64,000 bases of DNA from Chondrus crispus (GCF_000350225.1 NW_005178634.1:185185-249184), one strand, 5' to 3'. Counted from the first letter of the stretch, positions 31,642 through 45,234 are shown. Made by a program: numbers and translations. The notes: generated from the letters alone by a model not told the origin.

Positions 31642-32875
31642 TGAGATTACCACACCGAATTGTTTTCAATACAAGACTAAGGTTTTGTTGTTGTGTTGTG
31701 GTAACGAACTCTGAGCTTTTTGCTGCAGAGTCCACCTCCTTTATTCTCATGATTATACTGTAGAGTGCCCTAGACAACGTTAGAGAAAGCGCTGATGCCT
31801 ACGGTAAAACCTGCCTATTCGGTTCCGCGCTCGAGCACGTTGCCACTCAGGATATCCTACTGTAGTGTAGTTCACTCAGGAAATTACACAGGGAAAGATT
31901 TGCTACGTAGTTCCATTTCGGATCGTCTAAAACGTATCGATAGAGTAGCGCTTGCTACTTTCAGTCTTCATATTCCAAATGGGATTGATCCGCATCAACG
32001 CAAATAAACAAGATGGATGCAGCTGTATCTTGTACAGTTGAGGAGTCTACTCCGACAATTGTGTAGTTGGATTCGAAGTTTCCTTTCCTTTGTGACTTGT
32101 GCTGTAAATTGACGATTTAGATGACGTTATCTTGTCGTGGAGTCTCAACAATCGCCCGTCGCCAAAAACACCATAATTTGGATTATGGGAATAACAGAAG
32201 CAGATAAAAGGAGGAGATTCAAGGATGTATGGGACCAGGGCCAAACGGTGGGTTCATCACTGCGATTCGTCTTCAAAGGAGATGGATTCATTCCGGCCGC
32301 CACGATCGCTGGTTGAATCACTTCCCCGTTTCATGAAAATCTGTAAAAGATAGCAATACTTAGCAATACTTATTGTAATAATGGTCTAAAGAAATTGCCC
32401 CCCCGAAACTTCTCTGGCATCTCGGACGTACCGATGCTTCGATGACGCCTCTTCTGTAGATGCTGCACACGCACTTAACGTTTTGTGCCAGAGTTGCAAG
32501 AGATCAGTCATTGCTGGATGCATATCATTTCACAATGTACAACCAATGGTGTGTGCCGTCTGAGAGTATCTCCACATTTCAAGCACGCAGGGCCAATAAA
32601 ATAGTTTGGACGGTACAACTGCCGGGAACAAAATGGTACAACTTCCTAGGTTTTAGGACCGAGGTTTGTTATTGGCTGGCAGACTATTTGATTTTCTTAC
32701 CTGGTCTTTTGAACGATAGAGTCGTCTGCTCAGCCGTCCAGCGCCGAGGTGTCCTTCTCTCCATCTCCCTCCCTCCTTAATGATGCGTGACGTCTGCCTG
32801 CTCTGCGAACCGCTCTTCCTAAGAGATACGTCTATGCACACGCTAGTATTCAACCCTTTATGGGATGTAGTGTCC

Positions 32876-32938
32876 CGTTCGTCCGGAGCATTTTTCGTTC
32901 TCCACGCGATCCGAGAAGGAGAATGTTCCGGACGAACG
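32876..32938. repeat. Inverted repeat with 17-bp arms
   Basis: CGTTCGTCCGGAGCATT (32876-32892) and its inverse AATGTTCCGGACGAACG (32922-32938) with one mismatch and a 29-bp loop. Confidence 0.85.
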
Positions 32939-33132
32939 TAATTCTTTAACAGCTTTTCCCCTCGAACATCTTGCTCAAGCCAGAAATATACTATCAAGAA
33001 ACACTCTTCGTCATCCCCTGCCAACGAGCAGCGCTTACGGAATCAATTATATTGATCAATCCGTTAAGACACGTGCCAAATGAGGCGCGACCGCGCTCTC
33101 CGTCACCGCAATAGCCCGCCCCATGCAAGCTG

Positions 33133-33297
33133 CGTGATGGTTTTTGAACACGCTGGCGGAGCGTGAAATTTCGTGATTTTGGGTGAATCACGATTACTGC
33201 CTGAACATCACTCTGTGCAGCGTGAAGTTACCCGGTCAATACGTGAACGTCTTGCTGCAGAATCACGCTGATCACGAAACTGATCACTCTTTTCACG
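33133..33297. repeat. Cluster of CGTGA/TCACG motifs
   Basis: Nine occurrences of the pentamer in either orientation within 165 bp (33133, 33162, 33172, 33188, 33221, 33242, 33263, 33272, 33293). Such clusters are typical of subterminal transposase-binding sites. It lies about 290 bp upstream of the piggyBac-like ORF. Confidence 0.6.
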
Positions 33298-33581
33298 CTC
33301 ATCACCCAAAGCATCTACTTCGTCGCTCAACTCAAGTCAACCGTACCAAGGCCAGCTAATTGCAGATCGGGCCGTGTGAACAAAACTGACAGTTTTGTTG
33401 CATACGCAGTGCTCCTCTCGACTTCGATAAACACTATGCGCAAGATTTCTGCGTTTCAGCCGTCCCCCCAATCCGATCTCAGAGATCGTCGCCATCTGAC
33501 TACTGCGAAGCACGGGAGAGTTCAACGTTAGCACATAGACCTGATGGCCGAGTCAGTTTATCTGCTGAACGAGTACCAAGA

Positions 33582-36500
33582 ATGGCGTCACACCAAAATA
33601 TTATCAGGGATGTCAACACGTCCGATGGTGAAACAATATGTCATCAGTTGCAATTTGACACTCCATGGGATGTACAGCGCGACAGCTCAAGTGATGACAG
33701 CGATTCCAGGGATCCAGACTGGTCCTTCACATCGATAATGGAACAAAATGGAAATACGGGTGTCGGGGAGGCCTTTTGCAGTTCCTCAGAGTAATTGGCT
33801 TCCTCAGTAGTTGCTTCAGATACAGTTACAAACGCAGAAGTAGTGCACTTGTTTCAAGACCTAGGAACTCCTAGCCACTCCTCGCTTCCGACGTACACAG
33901 TTCCAAACGAACTTGATGAACGAACAGTTGCTACTGAGGATCATTGGTCATCTATTTTTTGTGAGAATGCCGTGCAGTTCTATGGTTCCTCCGAGATGCA
34001 TTTGATGCAGTCTGACGCTGTTGAGGATATTCAAAACGACAGCTCGCTGGAAAGGACCGCAGCGCAAAGAAATGGAGGCCCTTCTTCATGGAATTATAGC
34101 TCAGCATTTGAAAAGGTTGAATTAGGTGTGGATTGTATGAACAAATCTTTTGCCGAGCGGTTTGTATCTGAAAGCAATATGGTCCTGGACGATTTTCTTA
34201 ACGAAGTGCGTGTGATATGCGGTATTAGAGGGACAACGTCGTTGACTTCAATAACACGACTTCAACTTTTTGAAATGTTTTTTACCGGAGAGCGTACTTC
34301 AAAAACTAATTGCACACGTGAACAGAGTGCTAAGAACGACTAAGAAAGAATCAGCAACTCTAGCTGAGTTAAAGTGTGCCATTATAACTCATGTATTGGC
34401 CGCTTCGTATGGTAGCAGTGTTGGGGTCATCACTGCTCCTGCGAACAGGGAGTTTTTCTACCAGAAGAGAATAACTGGTGATCGGTATATGCAAATATGG
34501 TCTGCACTAAGTTGCACATCCAGAAAACGGCAGGGCGTGCAGACATACGGCGAGGGTTGGTCAAATAAGCCCTCTTCTTGGAAACTCTTTAATAACTGAA
34601 CTAGAAGAAGAATTTGCAGCAGTCAATAGGCGTCTTGTCTATATTCCTGGAAAGACAATATTTAGTCTGGACGATGATCACCAGCGACTCCGTTCGAGAG
34701 CAGTAACAGCGCTAACAAATCTTTCGCAAATCAACAATCCCCAGAAAGCTCTTGGTCCAGTCAACAATGCCGTGTGTTCCGCTCTAACGTCAACATTTAT
34801 TGCAGGTCATTACTCGAGACCCTTAAAAAATCACCCACGTTTGGCAGCGCCTCGTCCAACTTATTCAAGGTGCTGCTACGCCTGGATCTATATCCCCTAT
34901 GTGTGACGCCATATTTGCTTCAGATCGCGGCTATAACTCGCGAGAGACAATCTCTTTTATCAACGAACGGCTTGGTGCCACTGGCATTGGCACACACAAA
35001 CGATCTCTCGACTATCTATTCGTGTTCGGGGACGGACCCGTAAGAAAGAGGCACAAAGGAACGGTAGTAAGCGAACGTGGATGCCGGGCTGTATACTCGG
35101 CCACTAGGATGCCCTCATCAAGTCAGGGAAAGCCCGTGCAAGCAGTTGCATACCGTGAGAGCTGCAGTTGAAGAATTGCTGCAGTTTTCCATAACAACTC
35201 CCGCTTGTTTGGTGCTCATTTGTTCACCTTCATTCCTAAAACTGGGTACCAAAACTTTAACACCCCCCAAAATATTCGCAACCTTCACGAGGTATACAGC
35301 GCGGAAGGTACTGAGAACATCGCGGGAAGGATCCTGATTCCAACGCGCTCGTCTTCTGGAGACAGGTTTCCTCCTTTTCTGAAAGTGTCCCTGGCACTTC
35401 AGGAAGTTAATCACTTCACATTACTACAGGCAGAAGACCCAGGCTTGTTTCTTGCAAGAGCTTTTCAGTTCACGTCTAGAACAACGCACACGTTCATATC
35501 GTGTATTGCGTCTGACTTCGAGAAAAATATCGCCGCTCTTTCCTCTGCTATTAGTGGAATGGTCGTGATGGTCGGTGACACTGCATTACCGCAAGACAAT
35601 TCAGAAACTGAATTACTGATAAAAGAGAAGTGGGATGTCGTTATGGATGGATTGCGAATGCAAAAAAGAGCACAACCAAGCGCCACTGCCCAGCAAGCTT
35701 CGGTGGATCGAGTCATGACCTGCACTTCTGCGTCCTTGTCAGCGCTTCGAAAGGATGAACTGCTTACTGTACTGGAAAATGTAGGACATCGCCAACCTGT
35801 CTCAAATAGAAAGCAACAGCTAATTGATAAGATTATTCAGTTGCAGAGGAATGTGGCAGATGGAACAGAAACTTTAAATATCCAAGAGGCAAGCAGTGAA
35901 ACACAGTTCGAACAGGAAAAGAAAAGGCTTTGTAAATCTCTCCTTGAAACTTCGTTAAACACATGGTTCATGAAGCCACTTATGAGCACTGCGGGCATGA
36001 AGGAGGGATCATTTAATGAACACCAGGTTCTCAAGTTCCTAAAGATGTTCTTTGACAAAAACAAAGTACAGGATGTGACACGAGTCTGTATTGCGGGCGA
36101 GCCAAACATTCTAAGTGCATTTGCGTACGATTATCAGATTGAATACTTGCAAACTGTTGGTCTAATTGGCTCCAAGAGGGTCAAGTTAGTTGCTGGAATC
36201 CCTGACGGTGTTGTGGCAATTTCAGATAATAAGGGGGACGTTTGTGTCGCAGCGGTGGAGATAAATACGATGACTGCCGTTAATACAATCGAGAAAGCAA
36301 TAGAACTTAAGAGCAAGTACTTAAGAGCAAGTACACTTCTTAGACTGTGCTCCCAAACATTGGTAGTAACCCGACATCTATGAATTTTTTTCATGACTTG
36401 GTGCCGACTTCAAGCTACCGGCTCCAGTGCCTTCATCATAGTGCAGTGCTTGGTAAGGGAACTGTACTTTTTATTGTGGCAAAGGGAAGCAATATGGGCG

Positions 36501-37415
36501 TGGGTTCTATTATTTATGAGACACTGTTGCAGTTTAACAACTCGTTTATTGCCGACTATTTGTACTGCATTTCAACCGTTCGTATATATCGTTTTGAATG
36601 GATTGGTAATGATGCAGAAAGTATACCCCTGCACCTAGATGAACTTTTGGTCAAGAGCCATCCAACGGATCTGTTCTCATACGCCTCATTCCACAACCTG
36701 AGCAAAGCATACAAGACGCTTGCAGAAAAAAATCGCCCCCTTCCCCCAGCTCGTATGATCAGACCTTCTTCGTTGGTATTTTGGAACCTAACGAAAGGAG
36801 GTGTAGATGAATTTTCGAGAGCATTGAAACACCTATGCTATACTAACTCGTCTGAAAACCCATTTGTAAGTGTCATTGGAAGGCTTGTCTGTGCACAAAT
36901 CAATAATGCGGCTATAGCGCATCGTCTTGTTGTCGCAAAACAGAAAGGCTTACTACCTAATAAGGGGGATCAGAACAGTCGAAACGGGAATAAATACACT
37001 GCATTAAGACATGACGTGTCCAGATGCGCGTCGTTCTCAGATTTTGCTACACATCTAACTCGTGAATGGGTTGAAAACTCACAGTCTGTTACGGGGCCTA
37101 ACGACCAGCCATATCGGGATGTGAGTGAATGTCATGTGCCAGTTATAAGGCCGTTTTACGTTAAAAATGCGGCATCTAAGTATAATAGGCCAGCTGACAA
37201 AGGAAGGAGACTTTGCAGTCCCTAACTGCACACAAAGGCAAAAGGAAAAGCTGCGTACTGCTCCTTGTGCTCTTTTAACTATACGTTTGTTTTACGAGGT
37301 GTGACATTTAAGAAGAAGGGTGGTTCAAAGGAGATCCAATGATGTCTGATATGTAGGCAACCGATAGGTTCAAAATGCTGGGACAAGTGGCACACGGACG
37401 AAGAGCTGCATCGGG
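33582..37415 (+). pseudogene. piggyBac-like transposase with SAP and PD-(D/E)XK nuclease modules
   Basis: Remnant of one long transposase gene. Acidic N-terminus (DSSSDDSDSRDPDW). Helical pre-core (LAELKCAIITHVLAASYG ... ITGDRYMQIWSALS, 34350-34520). First catalytic acid in FSLDDDHQRLRSRA (about 34660-34690); second in FASDRGYNSRETISF (about 34914-34960). Then a SAP-like motif (LRKDELLTVLENVGHRQ, 35745-35800). Then a YqaJ-like nuclease: TWFMKPL...SFNEHQVLKFL (35962-36050), GIPDGVVAI (36196-36225), AAVEINTM (about 36250-36275), and YRLQCLHHSAVLGKGTVLFI (about 36417-36476). Third acid in FWNLTKGGVDEFSR (about 36780-36820), matching the piggyBac KGGVD block. The C-terminal cysteine-rich domain is CSLC...CLIC...CWDKWH (37246-37400). 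Several stops and frame changes (33792, 34270-34343, near 34600, near 35170, 36350-36380, near 37350) make it inactive. Confidence 0.7.
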
Positions 37416-37599
37416 CAACGGTTTCTCCTCACCAAAAAGAAGATTTTAGAGACCGGCAGGGAGGGCTGGCAGCACTACGAAGTCCGCCGCAACAACTTCG
37501 CCTGCCTCTACCCTCCATGTCGGGGAGCATGAGTGGCAGGCCGACCCTGTCCTCATTACGCAAGGAGCAGGGCCAGTAGGGGGTCGACCCCCTTCACCA

Positions 37600-38400
37600 A
37601 TGTCGACCGGAACGACGACGAGCCACGCGACCGCATTCGCGGCCACTCCAAGAGCGCCCCGGGGTACGGACCCCCGGGTCGCAGAGCTCTACATCTCAAA
37701 CCGAGATACCGGAGGTGATGCCCCTCGCGTGCCGCTCTTCACCGATGAGGAGGCGCGTCACGCGGCGACCTTCGCCTCAACGGACGGCAGCGCGTACGTG
37801 TGCTGGCTATGTCGTACGTACGAGCACGCCATGTACGCCTGCCCGTTCCTGTCGCCGGAACAACGAATGTTCACGGCGTACAGGAACTACCGCTACCAAA
37901 TAGAGACGCGCCCCGGGGCGCGCAATCTCCTCCGGCAAGCGGTCGGCGAGGGTCGTCCCCCGCGTCAAGGTTTCCCGGATCGGTCGGGTGGGGGCGCTCG
38001 CTTCGCCCCTCGTGGAGGCGGGTATCGTCGTACCGAACTCGATCGTCGGGATCGGCCCGACTTCTGCCAGGCAGACACAAGGTACCCCCGCCAAGGAGGG
38101 AGAGGGGACCGAGACCGTTCTCGGTTACCCCAACAGGTACAGAACGCGATCATGTACCTACAAGATTGGGTAGAGGGTCCGTATCCCCTACCCGCAGAGG
38201 GACAAGAAAGCGAACCGGTTCGACACGTCCCTCAGATCCTGCGACGTCCGGATGTCGCAGCTCAAGGTCAGGAAGTACCCAGGTACTTCGCCGATGACGC
38301 GCGGCCGCAGTGGGGGGATCGTCCCGACCCACGCCGCCAGGGACCCGAAGGGGACCTGGCCACCGATAGCCAGGGGGGTAGCTCCGATAGCACCGGTAGT
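37600..38400 (+). CDS. Element B gag-like region
   Basis: Basic, proline- and arginine-rich protein with a CX2CX4HX4C zinc knuckle (CWLCRTYEHAMYAC, about 37800-37842). Only about 65 to 115 residues precede the knuckle, less than a normal capsid domain. Positions are approximate limits within a broken element. Confidence 0.6.
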
Positions 38401-38929
38401 TCGAAAAAAGCGTAAAGATGGTTACGTACACGCGGTCGCGTGAGCAGTCTTTTCCCTATGAACTACACCGGTCCCCGCGTGCTCGCCAAGGACACGGGGG
38501 TATTGTCCGATAATACATCCCCCGCTATCGGAGTTGAGCACGGGGACTCCAGCAACGTCGACATTGCAGGAGAAACCCAACACCGAGGCCCACGTAGACC
38601 CGATGTTGGAAGAAGGCATCACCGGGACACCCGACGTCCCAGTGACGCTCAAAGAGCGAGACGCAGCTAACGACGACCGACACGAGTCGGTCGACCTCCT
38701 GACCCCCGTGAGCCCAAGGTCGCCGACGAAATGTCCGCCTCGTACGGACTCCAGCACCTGGACGGGCGTCACTGAGACGCGAACGTCCCCCGACTCGAGC
38801 CGAAGGAAACGCAAGAGGTGCCAACGCCGAAGTCGAAGGCCCCGGCGGAACGACCTCACCGATAAGGTGACACCCAAGGTGGTCGATGGCCTCGTATGCC
38901 TCAAGACGTCGAAAATATACAACGTCTTG

Positions 38930-41900
38930 GGCTCCGTGGCCACCGAAGGCAACGCGTTTAAGCCCCACACGATCGCCGTCGACACGTGCTCGAGCTACAA
39001 CTTGGTGAGGAAGGCCGACCTCCCTCCCGACTGGGCCCGCTAAGTAATACGGGACGCGCTATTACCCCGCCTGGCTGGCACGAACAGTAACCCGCTTCGA
39101 CTTACGGCGGTCGTACGCCTCGTGGTCCGGTTGCGGAACACGACGTTCCGCATACCTTTCGTAGTGGCCGAACAACTCGCTGTTCCCGTTCTACTTGGGA
39201 CCGCGTTCATCGATGCGCACGTACGCAGCATCTACATCGACGGACAGAAGCTCGAACTTCGTCACGGTGGCTCGGTATCCATCGTCGATGGGAAGGGGGA
39301 ACCGACTTCCCCTACCAGGCGACACGGTCGCCAAACGAGTCGTCGGGAGGTACGCGAGGAGGCCCCGCAGGCGATCCGAATCGCCCGCTGGGTTACCATC
39401 CCCGCGATGTCGCAAGTCCGTGTGCGTGTGACAACCGTGGGGAGGGGTCTCGTGTTCCTGGAGCCCAAGCCCTCACTCCAACACCGGCATGGAGTGAGGC
39501 TGACGAATGGCGTCGCGGAAGTCCTGCCGAACCAGATATTCGAAGTCATCGTCGCGAACTTCTCGCGACAGGAGAGGCTGCTTCCGAAGTACACCGTCGT
39601 GAGATACGCGAAGCGCAACCCCGTCGCGATCCTCACGCCCGAACGAAGGGTCGCCGAGGGGATCGCGCACGCGCTACACCTTACTGACTTGACCGATCAA
39701 GTCGGGGAGGTAAGAGTTGGCCGATCCAACTACGACGATAAGACGACCGCCGGGGGCAGGGGAGTCGACCCGGACGAACGGCCTTTATGCCAACCGACGG
39801 CGGGAAGTACTGTACTCCCCCAGAAAAAGGATCCCGAAAATCCGCCGATGGATTGCGAAAAAGAAATCGACTTGTCATACATCGAGGAAAACAAGCCCCG
39901 TGGCCACGTACTCGAGATGGGCCGTGAGTACTCGAGTCTGTGGAGCGGTGCGCTCGGAACGATCCGAGCCACGGAGCACCGCATTGCCCTCGAATCGGGA
40001 ACGAAACCGATTCGTTCTATGCCCTATCGGAAGGGCCCGGCCATGCGCGAAATGGTCGCGAAGGAGGTCAACAAGATGTTTAACGCAGGGGTTATCGAGC
40101 CCGAGAGCACCGAGTGGGCGTCCCCTGTGGTGCTCGTACCGAAGAAAGACGGCTCTCTTCGGTTCTGTATGGACTACCGGCGCCTCAACGCGAGGACTGC
40201 AGCGGATTCGTATCCGCTGCCGCGTATGGACGACTGCATCGACTCGTTAGGAGATGCAGACGTCTTTACGACGTTGGACTGCAATTCCGGTTATTGGCAG
40301 ATCCCAGTCGCTCCGGAGGACCGGGATAAGACTACCTTCACGACACATATGGGTACGTACCGCCATTTGCGCATGCCGTTTGGATTAAAAGGGGCACCGG
40401 CCACCTTCCAACGTGCCCTCGATATCATACTCTCCGGAGTCCGCTGGCAAATATGCCTCGTCTATCTCGATGACGTCACGATAACGTACGTTATCGTGTT
40501 CTCACGTACGGACGCGGAACACGCAAGGCATCTCAATACCGTCTTGAGCTTGTTGCGCAGTGCCGGCATCTCCCTCAAGCTCAAGAAGTGCAGCTTTTTC
40601 CGTCCGAAGGTGCACTACCTGGGGCACGTTATATCCCCAGGTAAGTTGAGCGTGGCTGATACGGCAACCGACGCCTTCAAAACGTTCACGTTCCCGAGGA
40701 CGCTGACGCAGGTGCGCTCGTTCCTCGGGCGTGTAACGTATACCGCCGATTCGTTAAGAGGTTCGCGAAGATAGCGCGTCCTCTGACCGACATGACGCGC
40801 AAGGATTCGGATCCTGACTTCTACAACCCCACCGAGACGGCAACTTCAGGCGTTCGAGAGCCTGAAGAAGTGCATGATCGCTCCGCCAATCCTCGCGTTG
40901 CCCCGGCATGGTCGACTATACATGATAGACACCGACGCGAGGCCTATCAGCTCGGCTGCACCCTACTACAAGAGCACGAAGAGCCGAACGACTGGCGACC
41001 CGTGGGGTATTTGTCGTACTCACTGTCCGATAGTGAGCGCAACTACAGCGCTACGGAGCGCGAGTGCTTCGCCGTAGTGTGGGCCGTCCGCACACTACGG
41101 CTATACGTAGAAGGAACGAAGTTCACCGTCCGAACGGATCACGACGCCCTGAGGTGGCTCATGTCCCTCACTGAGAGTTCCGGAAGCCTCACCCGGTGGC
41201 GGCTACGTCTGGCTGAATACGATTTCACCATCCAGTACCGCCCCGGGCGCGTGCATCAGTTGCCCGATGCCCTGTCACGCCTCGTGTCGCCTCGTGTCGC
41301 CGATGACCCTCGCCTCACCGTCGAGGTGGATGACGACATTCCCACCTTCGACGGGGGTACGACCGTTCAAGATGTATTGAATGAGCTCGCGGACCACGCT
41401 TGTACCGCGAGCTGTGATCACCAGGCCGTCCATGTCTTCGTAACGACACGGAACCAAGCCGAAGCCCGAACAAGGTCGCGCGTACAGACGCGCGACGAAC
41501 CGCGAGGCGACGACGAAGCCCCCGCTCTCCAAGGACCCAATTCGTTTTGGGAGGAGAACGACGAGTTCAACGCCGCCGACATCCGGCGCGCCGAAGACCC
41601 CGAGGCTGGCGCGCTCGACTCCCCGGTCGCCCTACCGCAGGACGACCTTCCGACCCCTCTTACGATAGAGGAGATAGCCGAGGAGCAACGCGTGGATGAC
41701 TTCTGCCAAAACGTTTTGGCACGACATTCCGAGTCTCGAGACTCCGCGTTCTTCGAGGACCACCAAGGGGTGCTCAAACGGAGACACCCCTTCGATCCTG
41801 ATACCGTACAGGTAGTGGTGCCTCGGACGCTCCGCGCCAGGCTCCTTCGCCTGTGCCGCAACCCGGCCATCGCGGGGCACCCGGGCCAGAACCGTATGTA

Positions 41901-43084
41901 CTACGCACTTCGACGCGAGTACTACTGGCCCCACCTGGCTGCAGACGTGGCAGCCACGTTGCGAGGGTGTCGGACCTGCGCGATGAACCGGGTCAAGCTG
42001 AGGAAACATCTCAATCGATTGAGATTGTTCCCAGCTACGAGGCCTCTGGAGAGCCTCGCCATCGACATCTTGGGGCCGCTCCCCAAGACGAAGACAGGAA
42101 TACGATTCCTGCTCGTGATTACGGACCGCTTCAGTAAGCTGACGCAAGTCGTTGCGCTCCGCAAAATATCAGCGTGCACGGTCGCAGTTGCATTCTGCGA
42201 CTCGTGGGTGTTCAAGTATGGCGTCCCTCGCACGTTGCTTTCGGACAACGGACCTCAGTTTTTTGCCAAGTTCTTCCACAGCACGTGCCGTGTTCTGGGG
42301 ATAACGAATTTATTCCCAGACGAACGGGCAAGTCGAGGGATGTAACCGAACAATCGCGTCGATGCTGAGGAACTACGTGGGTGAACACCAGAACGACTGG
42401 GATTTGTACGTGGGGGCGCTTACGTATGCGTGCAACTCACACGTACGTCGCACTACACGCACCACGCCTTTTGAGCTCGTGCTCAGCAGGCCACCGCCGG
42501 AGTTCTCTCTCCGACGGGCGGACGGCGACGCGCCCCATTCCGATAGGGGGAACCAACGTGCCGAGTTCCTCAAGACCTTGGGCTCGACTATCCAGAAGGC
42601 CTACGGGAGCCTGCGTCGGACGCAGGCTCGCTACAAGCGCGACTTCGATAAGCGCATACGACGTATTAATTCCCGGCTCCGTCCCGGAGAATACGTATAT
42701 CTGAACCCCACCGATGGGTGGAAGACATCAGACAAGCTCGCCTCCCTGGCGGTCAGACCGTACAGAGTTCTCGCGAACGACCAGCGCACCATCACGATCG
42801 ATCGAGATGGAGTTACAGAGCGCGTCTCCGCAGACCGCTGCGTCTACGCACCCCCACCGGCGAACGCGCCAAGGGCGAGCACGACTACCCCCGAGGACCT
42901 TGCCGACAAGATCAATGAAGGCACACAGTATGCTGGCGAACGGCTACTCAAGCATCGCGTCATGGAGAATGGAACTACGGAGTTCCTCACTAAATGGGCA
43001 GACTACGAAACTCCCACATGGACGGCGCGTACGCACATCCCCGAGGAGTTGGTGTCTCGTTACGCGCAAAGACTCCGAGCGTGA
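38930..43084 (+). CDS. Element B pol region with chromodomain
   Basis: In order: retropepsin-like stretch (TIAVDTCSSYNLV about 38970, LLGTAFIDAH about 39193); reverse transcriptase (RFCMDYRRLN about 40160, VYLDDV about 40460); RNase H (RTDHDALRWL about 41135, LPDALSRL about 41260); integrase zinc region and core (AIDILGPLPKT about 42060, SDNGPQFF about 42240). Last come GPY-type C-terminal sequence and a chromodomain-like end (TEFLTKWADYETPTWTARTH, about 42980-43040). It is part of a broken element, and the limits are those of the region. Confidence 0.8.
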
Positions 43085-45234
43085 ACAGGGAGAGGCCTCA
43101 CCTCAGAAGTGAACGCGGACGTTCACCCTTGAGGAGGAGGCCCTCAACCGCATCGTTGCGGTTTAAATTCCGCCTCGAATTAAATGCACCCGCGTACATG
43201 GGACTAAAAGGGGACGCGCGAAGGGACAGCTGTCCCCAGAGAGCTGCAATGGAATCAGTCGCAAGACTTCAAGACGTATTGACAACCGAGTTCACCGAAA
43301 ACGACCAGCTATTGCCAACAAGAAGCAGGAGAAAGGACAGTACGTACTGTCCTACGCAAACGAATCCTGGAAACGAGAGGTATGAGGGAAAGGGAGGCAA
43401 CCTTCCAGGGATCTCGGAAATGGTTGAGAAGAACAAGCGCGAAGGCATCATTTCGTCCGCGTTAGGGAAAAGAACGTCGAGACGTATCGACTAAGTTCGC
43501 TCCCGCGAAAAAAACGGGACGTGAACAGCCACAGGGAGACGATCGCTACGTGGGGAGCCCTTTGGAGCAGGGAGACGATATCTGGCGGCGATACGGTGCA
43601 CGGGGGCGACAAAGGTGCCTTGGGCAGCCGGACAGCTGTCCGGATCGCTTCTGTCCGCGCCATCGCACGCGCGCTTACGCGGGGAAAACCCGCGCCCTGT
43701 CGGGGCCTCGACAACCACGAGTCCGTCGCGACGACGCGACGACGCTACCCGCGGCGATATAGGGACGACCTTTGAGCACGAAATCCGACAGGGGAACGGA
43801 GACGGGAGCACCGCCGCCGGCATAGTCGCGCGAGAACAGATACTGTACCGACAACAGCCACCGTCATATCCTGAAGAAAAGAAGAAAAAAAGAAGAGAAA
43901 AAAAGGGGAGAAAAATTAGTGGAACGCGAAATTACACTGAGAGACAGTGTCCTTACATGACTTCCAAGCGCACGTGGTACGTACAACGAGCAAGGGACGT
44001 CCGTACGGCGACGCGTGAGAAGAGTACAGCCTGTACCCACCGATCAGTACACGCTACCGGAGCCCGACTATGGAGGGGCGCGGTCCGGTTCCGCCCCCTC
44101 CATAATTGTCAAATCAACAGAAGTCCAAGCGGGGCACGGGCCGTCCCGAACGCGGAGCAGGCACCAAGACCAACAGCACGACCACGCTGACGCGCCGCCC
44201 TGGCGAAGAGGAAGGAGAGGACTCCTCCCATTTCCCCCACATGCCAACGATCTGCCCCTTAACCCCGCTCGCTCGCCCGAAAGCGGGGCGGGGGAGAGTA
44301 CAATACGGAGCACGACGCTGCGCTGGATAGCGGACGTGGGAGGTCGGAAGAAACGCGTTCCCAACGTACGAATCACACCAAGAAGCTAGCGGGACGACCC
44401 GCCAAGGGGAACCCACGAAACCGCACGCGGACCCGGGCTCCGATGACAGGAGAGAGGCGGCGACGTCCTCTCCGGTCCCAAGCGGACGATTCGGAACGTC
44501 CACCAACCTCTCTTACCCCATACCCGCTCATAGCCGAGAGCAGGGCCAGAAGAGTACACGGCGCGAAGCGCAACGTTGCGCAGAGGATACCATGAGGAGC
44601 GCAACAGGGAGAGGGGTCCAAGTACCACATCGACAAGCTGGCAGGACAGACTGCCAGGGAGAACGAAGAACACCACACCAGCGGAACGACCCGACCGATG
44701 CCGGAGAGGGACCAAAGTAGAGGAGATAAACGTCAAAAAGAGGATCGCCACGACGGCGACGGACGAAGAAGAAGGAGAACAGGGATCTACAAAGAGCTGA
44801 ATACGGCAAAGCCGATACGGAGACGAAGATGACGTGCGACAGCCGGCTTCCGACCCCACCGACACAAGTCCTCATGGGAGTAGAAAAGTTCGATTGGGAA
44901 GGGACACAGTCGACAAGGAGAAGTGCTCTGGCCTACCCCTTCCTCCGAGTGCAGACAATTCGAATTGTCTCACCAAATGGCCTCCCCGCTGGACCCGCGA
45001 CCAGGGGGAGCGCTGACCAATATTGCCCTCGTAGGCGAGCTCGCTGGCGCGCTCCCGAAAGGAAGTATGACGCGGTGAAACGAAGAAGTCACACCGTGCA
45101 CGCACGGGTCACCGCGAGGGCCCCTTCGCAGGTACGACGGACATCGTGTGCACACAAGAGACGGGATGGATTTTACGCAGAGAAAACGGGGGGAGGAAGT
45201 ACATACCCCCGGCGGGTATAACGGGACGACCCGT
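43085..45234. other. Element B non-coding region between pol and the antisense ORF
   Basis: GC-rich and purine-rich on the plus strand, without a gene I can support. It contains the GTGAACG-CGGA-CGTTCAC hairpin at 43109-43126, a second hairpin at 43146-43163 and a perfect 20-bp palindrome at 43334-43353. Confidence 0.5.

Larger units (their letters stand above)
31642..33540. other. Intergenic region with a hairpin and a CGTGA-rich cluster
   Basis: No gene recognised. Two structures stand out: an inverted repeat at 32876-32938 and a cluster of CGTGA/TCACG pentamers at 33133-33297, just upstream of the piggyBac-like remnant. Confidence 0.4.

Noticed and set aside
43494-45221. Several plus-strand ORFs of 100 to 190 codons after pol of element B
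   Set aside because: They are low-complexity Arg/Thr-rich frames overlapping each other in GC-rich DNA; no motif supports them.
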